NCBI RefSeq assembly: GCF_030463535.1
Contig: NC_132878.1
Location: 86,217,355-86,281,354 of the forward strand
Direction: 5' to 3'
DNA length: 64,000 nt
From: Salminus brasiliensis
Taxonomy: Eukaryota > Chordata > Actinopteri > Characiformes > Bryconidae
In this document: one piece after another, positions 61,101-64,000 of the stretch
How positions within the stretch are numbered: position 1 is the first letter of the stretch
How the letters are laid out: each line of letters begins with the position of its first letter
Position numbers and translations under genes: made by a program
Notes under the pieces: model-generated
The model's database searches: none
What the model was told of the DNA's origin: nothing
Seen by the model: the letters and a program-made list of their open reading frames with translations, nothing else

Positions 61101-62396
61101 AAACAAAGCAAGACAGCAACTACAACTGTAATGGACAAAGAGGGACAGAAAAGACACTGTCTGAAGACACAGGTCCAGTGATACTGCAGGAGGAATTGAA
61201 GCTAAAGAGAAAGAAAAGGTCAGCGTGCCCGGAGAGTCCTGACGTACCTTGTCAGGCTGCGACTGGTTGCGTGGATGCTGGAAGGTGAGCAGGTGCAGTC
61301 CCGGGACATAGTTCTCGGTGCGACAGGAGGGGAGGGAGGTCAGGAAACGCGTCCGCTCCCCCCACCAGCCGTACGCCCCTGAGATCTGGTCCACGCGGCA
61401 CGCACTACGCTCTGCCAGGGGTTAGAGTTTACAGTTCAACACAAAGTCTATGCAGTATTGAGGTTTTTCGCATAAGCATCATCAAAGAGACAGCAGAGTC
61501 TATGGCATTCATTTTCACGCAATCAGGGAAGGGTGATGTACCTAAATACACAGTAGACCATGATAACCAGTATGCACAACCACAGACCAATGAGCAAATC
61601 ATCATTTCACAGACAAAGGTAAGTTTTCAAGTCATGAAATACTGATTTGCTAAAACGCTCTGTGGGTGCACATTAGCACCATGATCCAGCTCAGAGATTC
61701 TTTGCTTGATAATTAATTAGTCATGCTGATCTTTCTTTATTCCATGTTCCTACCTGAGACTGGTAAACAGGAATCATTCTGCACACACCAGCCAAAATCA
61801 CCAGGAGCACGCGGTAGAGAGTTGGGCACCCCACTGAATACCAGGCATGACTGGCAGTCAGAGAGGAAACGGGCCAAACCCAAACAGCCAGTGCTACCAC
61901 ACTACAGATATAAACACACAAACAAAAGCTGCTATTTAAAACACTGTAGACAGAAAAAAATGAAAGAAAAAGAACACCACAACAGGGACCACTGCAGAGT
62001 AATAATTAGCAAACTTTAAGAGAAAGGGTACAAAAGCTTGTTACCGGGTCAGTTGGCTGATACTCCCGACAGCGACCCTCACACCAACTGCACTCTGGAT
62101 TTTTAAGACACAGACTCTCATCAGGTGCCTCAGCACACACAGCATCCTATTAGACAGAAACATACACATACAAGAAAACCTTACTTCTACTACAGACTGG
62201 TTGATTGTGATAATATATTGTCATGCAAAAACCTAGTATCTCTTTTTTTTGTTATTTTCCCACTGTGAATGTGAATCTGGCAGTTCCTCTTTAACACATG
62301 TTTAAAAAGAAGATTACCAAAATATAGATTTTATTATAAAAGAGAGAGAGAGAGAGAGCTGAGTCACATGACTGGAGGACTGTGCAAAGTTCAGAG

Positions 62397-62449
<53 letters not shown>

Positions 62450-64000
62450 TGTGAGTCAACCCAAATGTGCTTTATTTACACATAAGTGCATCAGTCACAC
62501 CAAAAACACTACTTCTCTAAACCTGAGTTTCTAGCATTAATCTGTGTGGTGGCTCTTGCACCATGGATAGGAAGTTTCTCTAAGCGTTCTCTAAGGTCTT
62601 AAACTTTATCTACTATTCAAAATGACCAGTAAACATACATGTGTTTCCTACATTTTTATATTTTTATATATATATGAGCTGTCTCTCACCACTTTCTTTA
62701 GGTACTATTTTGTCTCATATCATCCTAGATGTACCGTTTCATTAATTCTGACTTAGTATGTTTCTCCAGAACAGAGCTGAGCAGAGCCCATATCAAATAA
62801 AATCTTCTTCAATGACTTTGTTTACTTCTTAAACATTTAATTATACAGCGGTAAAAGGGCAAAAACTGTGGAACCTCCCTTTAATTTTCTGTACTAAAGA
62901 CTTGTGCAAGTAAGAGTTCCATCGTACCTGGATAATTTTTTTTTGTACTTTTTACTTATAACAGTTATGATGATAATTTACAAATTGCACTCACTCTGTC
63001 TCCAGGATCACTGATGACAAACAGTGGGACTTTGTATGCCACCAGGTCGCCAAGTGCAACCCCGCTATAGCCGCCAGCAACAAGTAGTACACGACCGTCC
63101 ATCACAGCGGCAACATGGGAGTAACGACCTCTCACCGGCTGACTTCCTATTGGATTATGAATGGAAAAAGCACTTTAGACACACAAGGCTTAAACAGCAT
63201 TAGCTATGATCAAGGGAAATATGTATATTGCTGTTTTTACATTCACTGCCCAGCTCTCCTCTTTTCATTCTATTAATAAAAATACACTTACGATGCTGCA
63301 GATTCTCTCCAGCAGAAACCCACTGGTGGCATCCAAGGTGGTAGAAGAAGATCTCTTCGTCATAGCACTTTTCCTCCATGTAATGGATGTGCACATTGCC
63401 ACCTGAAGAACAAAGACCGCCCATTTTTAGCACAATTTAATGACAGCTGAAAAGTTTGTAATGGTTGTCCAAACACACACACTCCACAGCTTGGTTACTG
63501 TGAAATGACCGCAAAATGTGAAGTAAAAGAACTAACACTAACCATACACCACCATGTAATTGCCAATGATGGAGGCTGAATGGAAGGCTCGCTCTCGGGG
63601 TCCGTTAGCAGGGAAACGGGAACGGAGGGAGGTCCAGAAACGTTTATCCACATGAAACACGTCTGTGGAGTTTACCCGCACACTGAACCTGAGGAAAAGA
63701 AAGCTCTTGAAAGGCATGTATGGAATTAGGACTACTGTCCTATTCCAAACAAATCTACCTGAATAGGTCTTCACTGAAAATGGTTTTTACACTGCTATAG
63801 AGGAGGAGAACATTGTGTAAACTTGATTTTTTCCACAAAACGTCATACCTGGCTGTAGTGGGTCTATGTCCTCCATATACTAGCAGAGTTCTAGATGGAG
63901 CGTGAAAGACCATGCTGTGACCTGCAGTGGCAGGAGGCTTTCCACCATATGGCTGCACCGTCTCCCAGACTCCGTTCCACAGCCGAAAGCGGTAGAGAGA
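43185..64000 (-). CDS. megf8: MEGF8 (multiple EGF-like domains 8), 37 exons, 5' end beyond window
   Basis: Large single-pass membrane protein of the attractin/MEGF8 family. In mammals it forms a membrane ubiquitin-ligase complex with MGRN1 and MOSMO that lowers surface Smoothened and restrains Hedgehog signalling; human mutations cause a Carpenter-type syndrome and mouse mutants have left-right defects (family knowledge). I see 37 exons on the minus strand, each ending in GT and preceded by AG, and every junction phase agrees. The joined frame is 2512 codons plus a TAA stop at 43185-43187 with no internal stop, so the gene looks intact. Frame at the edge is TCT for bases 64000-63998. The missing N-terminus (signal peptide, CUB1, first EGFs, first kelch blades) should be about 300 residues, judged from the roughly 2800-residue mammalian protein. 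Attractin (about 1400 residues) is excluded by length and by the second propeller. Exon coordinates are given in the domain entries below. Confidence 0.97.
44815..45170. repeat. Repeat fragments in last megf8 intron
   Basis: 44815-44920 resembles the fold-back repeat at 29070; 45115-45165 carries the ACAGTTTCACTGC...CAGCTCAATGCTGG block of the GTGGACACC MITE. Confidence 0.5.
45615..47965 (-). CDS. megf8: megf8 exons: membrane-proximal EGF and laminin-EGF units
   Basis: Exons 47797-47965, 47011-47203, 46124-46294, 45906-46036 and 45615-45747. They encode EDECANGHHRCNV...DGYHCTCRQGY (calcium-binding EGF type), CAQGCVNGTCMSPGVCQC, then laminin-EGF units HCEKCKPLYVGSA, CVSCQNNSVGDKCESC and CQCNGHADTCNEHDGTGC. 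The region fits the membrane-proximal part of mammalian MEGF8. The donor of exon 46124-46294 was placed at GATAGT|GTATGT because only this keeps phase 0 with the next exon. Confidence 0.93.
48153..49279 (-). CDS. megf8: megf8 exons: third PSI cluster
   Basis: Exons 49153-49279, 48811-49021, 48487-48701 and 48153-48348. The preceding exon ends in ACNSSTGSCVWCRGTC. These exons give CRRLKTCSECLARHP, CKWCTNCPEGAC, CPKCSASGKCMWTRQF, CNQIKTCSQCLSSRG...WQHCVW, and CSQLTQCSQCIVRPQCGWC. Junction phases are 0, 1, 0 and 1, all matched. The cysteine spacing is that of PSI modules in tandem. Confidence 0.92.
49817..52673 (-). CDS. megf8: megf8 exons: second kelch propeller
   Basis: Exons 52555-52673, 52225-52462, 51928-52099, 51647-51810, 51421-51556 and 49817-50048. 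Six blade-like repeats are visible: GHSLVPGPQGTLWMYGGLS, LMLVVGGVT, LSVLLIGGYSPENGF, GHSAVYHEQTDAVYVFGGY, FFHAAALLKDTMVIVGGRTG, and SLAMAGWGGRLFLSGGF. Each ends in the paired-glycine strand of kelch motifs. A 1.37 kb intron (50049-51420) interrupts between the fifth and sixth blades. The second propeller distinguishes MEGF8 from attractin. Confidence 0.94.
50049..51420. other. megf8 intron with a retroelement fragment
   Basis: 50675-50940 includes TTCTTGTCTCTGTTATTTG, ATCTGGTGTCGACCAGAAGA and GGATGGGTTCATCTGTTGAG, which I associate with the region just upstream of the 3' end seen at 1895-2075. The rest is unrecognised. Confidence 0.5.
52152..52187 (+). repeat. megf8: (TAAA)n microsatellite in megf8 intron
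   Basis: About nine AAAT units, 38 bp from the acceptor side of exon 52225-52462's donor region. Confidence 0.95.
52717..52758 (+). repeat. megf8: (AAAT)n(CAAT)n compound microsatellite in megf8 intron
   Basis: Four AAAT units then six CAAT units. Confidence 0.95.
53427..53537 (-). CDS. megf8: megf8 exon: EGF unit leading into second propeller
   Basis: A 111 bp phase-0 exon. It encodes GVCVCTVGWAGSNC, the second half of an EGF module begun in exon 54525-54778, followed by a Ser/Asp linker to the second kelch propeller. The reading frame was chosen by the cysteine pattern and the phase. Another frame is also open, but it breaks the EGF pattern. Confidence 0.9.
53630..53970 (-). repeat. Two abutting repeat fragments in megf8 intron
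   Basis: 53630-53840 is copy 3 of the GGCTAAAAGCTAA family. 53840-53900 (GATAAGATAAACCTTTATTAG, TCCCACGTGGGGAAATCC) is a LINE-type 3' end in reverse; another is at 21197-21240 (TCCTTTATTGGTCCCGC). Confidence 0.6.
54525..55392 (-). CDS. megf8: megf8 exons: second CUB domain and following EGF unit
   Basis: Exons 55152-55392, 54911-55043 and 54525-54778. After CFRQCQGRS comes a beta-sandwich of CUB type: the motif YVFDGLPRFL, then LIGAFCGTSRNQPI, then SGVISVYFEANV, matching the F-DG, G-x-FCG and L-x-F signatures of CUB domains. The last exon then continues into EGF units (CRDGICQCPSGYGGPLC, CPGNCG). CUB domains often bind ligands through calcium; no ligand can be named from the sequence. Confidence 0.92.
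55712..57458 (-). CDS. megf8: megf8 exons: EGF-like and laminin-EGF units
   Basis: Exons 57213-57458, 56145-56329 and 55712-55925. The first begins with an acidic, methionine-rich linker (MELEMEMELLEGMEG), then an EGF unit of calcium-binding type: DVEECRLGLHTC...CVNTPTSYECHCERGFTGDG. The second has CYNECREGQCSGSPRFECEC and C-G-C-N-F-H. The third is a laminin-type EGF: GPHCEHCRPGSFGSA, CQCNGHGDP, GQCYCTHHTHGPHCEFC. The linker is plausibly lineage-specific. Junctions split Thr, Asp and Arg codons consistently. Confidence 0.93.
56650..57096 (+). mobile_element. GTGGACACC MITE copy in megf8 intron
   Basis: GATGTTGAATGATCACCACC-type block, ACTCAATGCTGGGGGGCTTTCC, TGGTGCCAATAGGTTCATG-type block and a final GGTGTCCATAAACATTTGGAC...CAGTGTA. 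The left end is decayed and carries a (GTCAA)4 insertion at 56732-56750. Confidence 0.7.
57651..59466 (-). CDS. megf8: megf8 exons: second PSI cluster
   Basis: Exons 59224-59466, 58463-58581, 58224-58355, 57912-58025 and 57651-57734. The translation is a run of PSI-type units: CFEYRSCSACLSDQSCGWCP, then CTLCEEYRDCAACTQDPYCEW (junction at 59224/58581), then CAECLSNSSQCAWC, then CTECLQTFQCGWCG followed by GRCLKGDWGG. Each repeats the C-x2-C-x(6-9)-C-x-WC core, which supports the exon chain independently of splice-site signals. The acceptor of exon 58224-58355 could also lie three bases downstream, changing one residue. Confidence 0.92.
59674..60327 (-). CDS. megf8: megf8 exons: beta-rich region before second PSI cluster
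   Basis: Two exons of 204 bp each, 60124-60327 and 59674-59877, both starting and ending in phase 0. They encode an ordered extracellular region with few cysteines (STEMDVTLQFRGFIHPLW..., then NLTRGNRYLVQAEGYLNNS). A proline-rich loop (APPPAPPPQ) lies in the first. Several N-glycosylation sequons are visible (NLT, NNS, NRT). No named domain is assigned from sequence alone; the region corresponds by position to the linker between PSI clusters in MEGF8. Confidence 0.9.
61248..62146 (-). CDS. megf8: megf8 exons: first PSI domain cluster
   Basis: Exons 62045-62146, 61754-61901 and 61248-61411. Cysteine-rich PSI (plexin-semaphorin-integrin) units: CLKNPECSWCEGRC in the first exon and CQSCLVFSG...FGWCVQNDSC in the second, the usual C-x2-C and WC pattern. 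The third exon carries GAYGWWGERTRFLTSLPSC and a beta-strand region. PSI modules act as small disulfide-bonded spacers next to propellers, fitting the position directly after the kelch blades. The junction before 61411 splits a Glu codon (G|AG), confirmed by phase. Confidence 0.9.
62340..62447 (+). repeat. megf8: (AG)n and (CA)n microsatellites in megf8 intron
   Basis: AG run 62340-62359; CA run 62399-62447 of about 24 units. Confidence 0.97.
62995..64000 (-). CDS. megf8: megf8 exons: first kelch propeller (partial)
   Basis: Exons 63849-64000 (continues past the window), 63543-63688, 63292-63402 and 62995-63146. The translation shows successive kelch blades: a GHS(M/F)V-type strand followed by LLVYGGH, then RAFHSASIIGNYMVVYGG, then RYSHVAAVMDGRVLLVAGGY. 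The paired glycines after hydrophobic strands and the spaced Tyr/Trp are typical of six-bladed kelch propellers, likely a protein-interaction surface outside the cell. The junction phases are 2, 1, 1 and 0, each matched by the next exon. Short introns (110-160 bp) separate these exons. Confidence 0.93.

Noticed and set aside
1..64000. tRNA, rRNA and CRISPR features
   Set aside because: Only tRNA-like heads of SINEs were seen; no intact tRNA cloverleaf, rRNA segment or spaced direct-repeat array was found by eye.

Overview
This window is vertebrate nuclear DNA, most likely from an otophysan teleost (characin, catfish or electric-fish relative). The evidence is a multi-exon gene with GT-AG introns, dense microsatellites, Tc1 and hAT transposon remnants, LINE and tRNA-type SINE fragments, and several dispersed repeats of kinds I associate with otophysan genomes. 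The species is an inference from repeat style. I see no operons, CRISPR arrays or viral genes.

Two protein-coding genes are well supported, both on the minus strand. Right half (43185 to beyond 64000): megf8, a giant type I membrane protein of the attractin/MEGF8 family. I traced 37 exons, all bounded by GT-AG and all in matching phase, giving 2512 uninterrupted codons from the window edge to the stop. The signal peptide, first CUB, first EGF units and first kelch blades lie past 64000. Order of domains seen: kelch propeller 1, PSI cluster, beta-rich linker, second PSI cluster, EGF and laminin-EGF units, CUB2, EGF, kelch propeller 2, PSI cluster, EGF and laminin-EGF units, juxtamembrane domain, transmembrane helix, and a cytoplasmic tail with the MASRPFA motif. 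In mammals MEGF8 works with the E3 ligase MGRN1 and with MOSMO to remove Smoothened from the cell surface and so damp Hedgehog signalling; that motif recruits MGRN1.

Middle (34407-38457, perhaps 38795): an unnamed C2H2 zinc-finger gene of two certain coding exons: an acidic fingerless N-terminal part, then one large exon with 14 good fingers and one broken finger. A short extra first coding exon at 38757-38795 is possible.

Left half (1-34400): no recognisable host gene. It is a patchwork of transposon relics, microsatellites and minisatellites, separated by stretches with the look of conserved non-coding regulatory elements (about 1.2, 3.9, 11.2, 16.7, 20.0, 26.6 and 32.2 kb). A pair of unrecognised open frames sits at 28.0-28.8 kb, and a 2.5 kb array of diverged tandem units at 23.3-25.8 kb. 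Nothing proves a new biological system. The best leads are the candidate regulatory islands, the unknown frames at 28 kb and the histidine-rich inserts in the MEGF8 tail.
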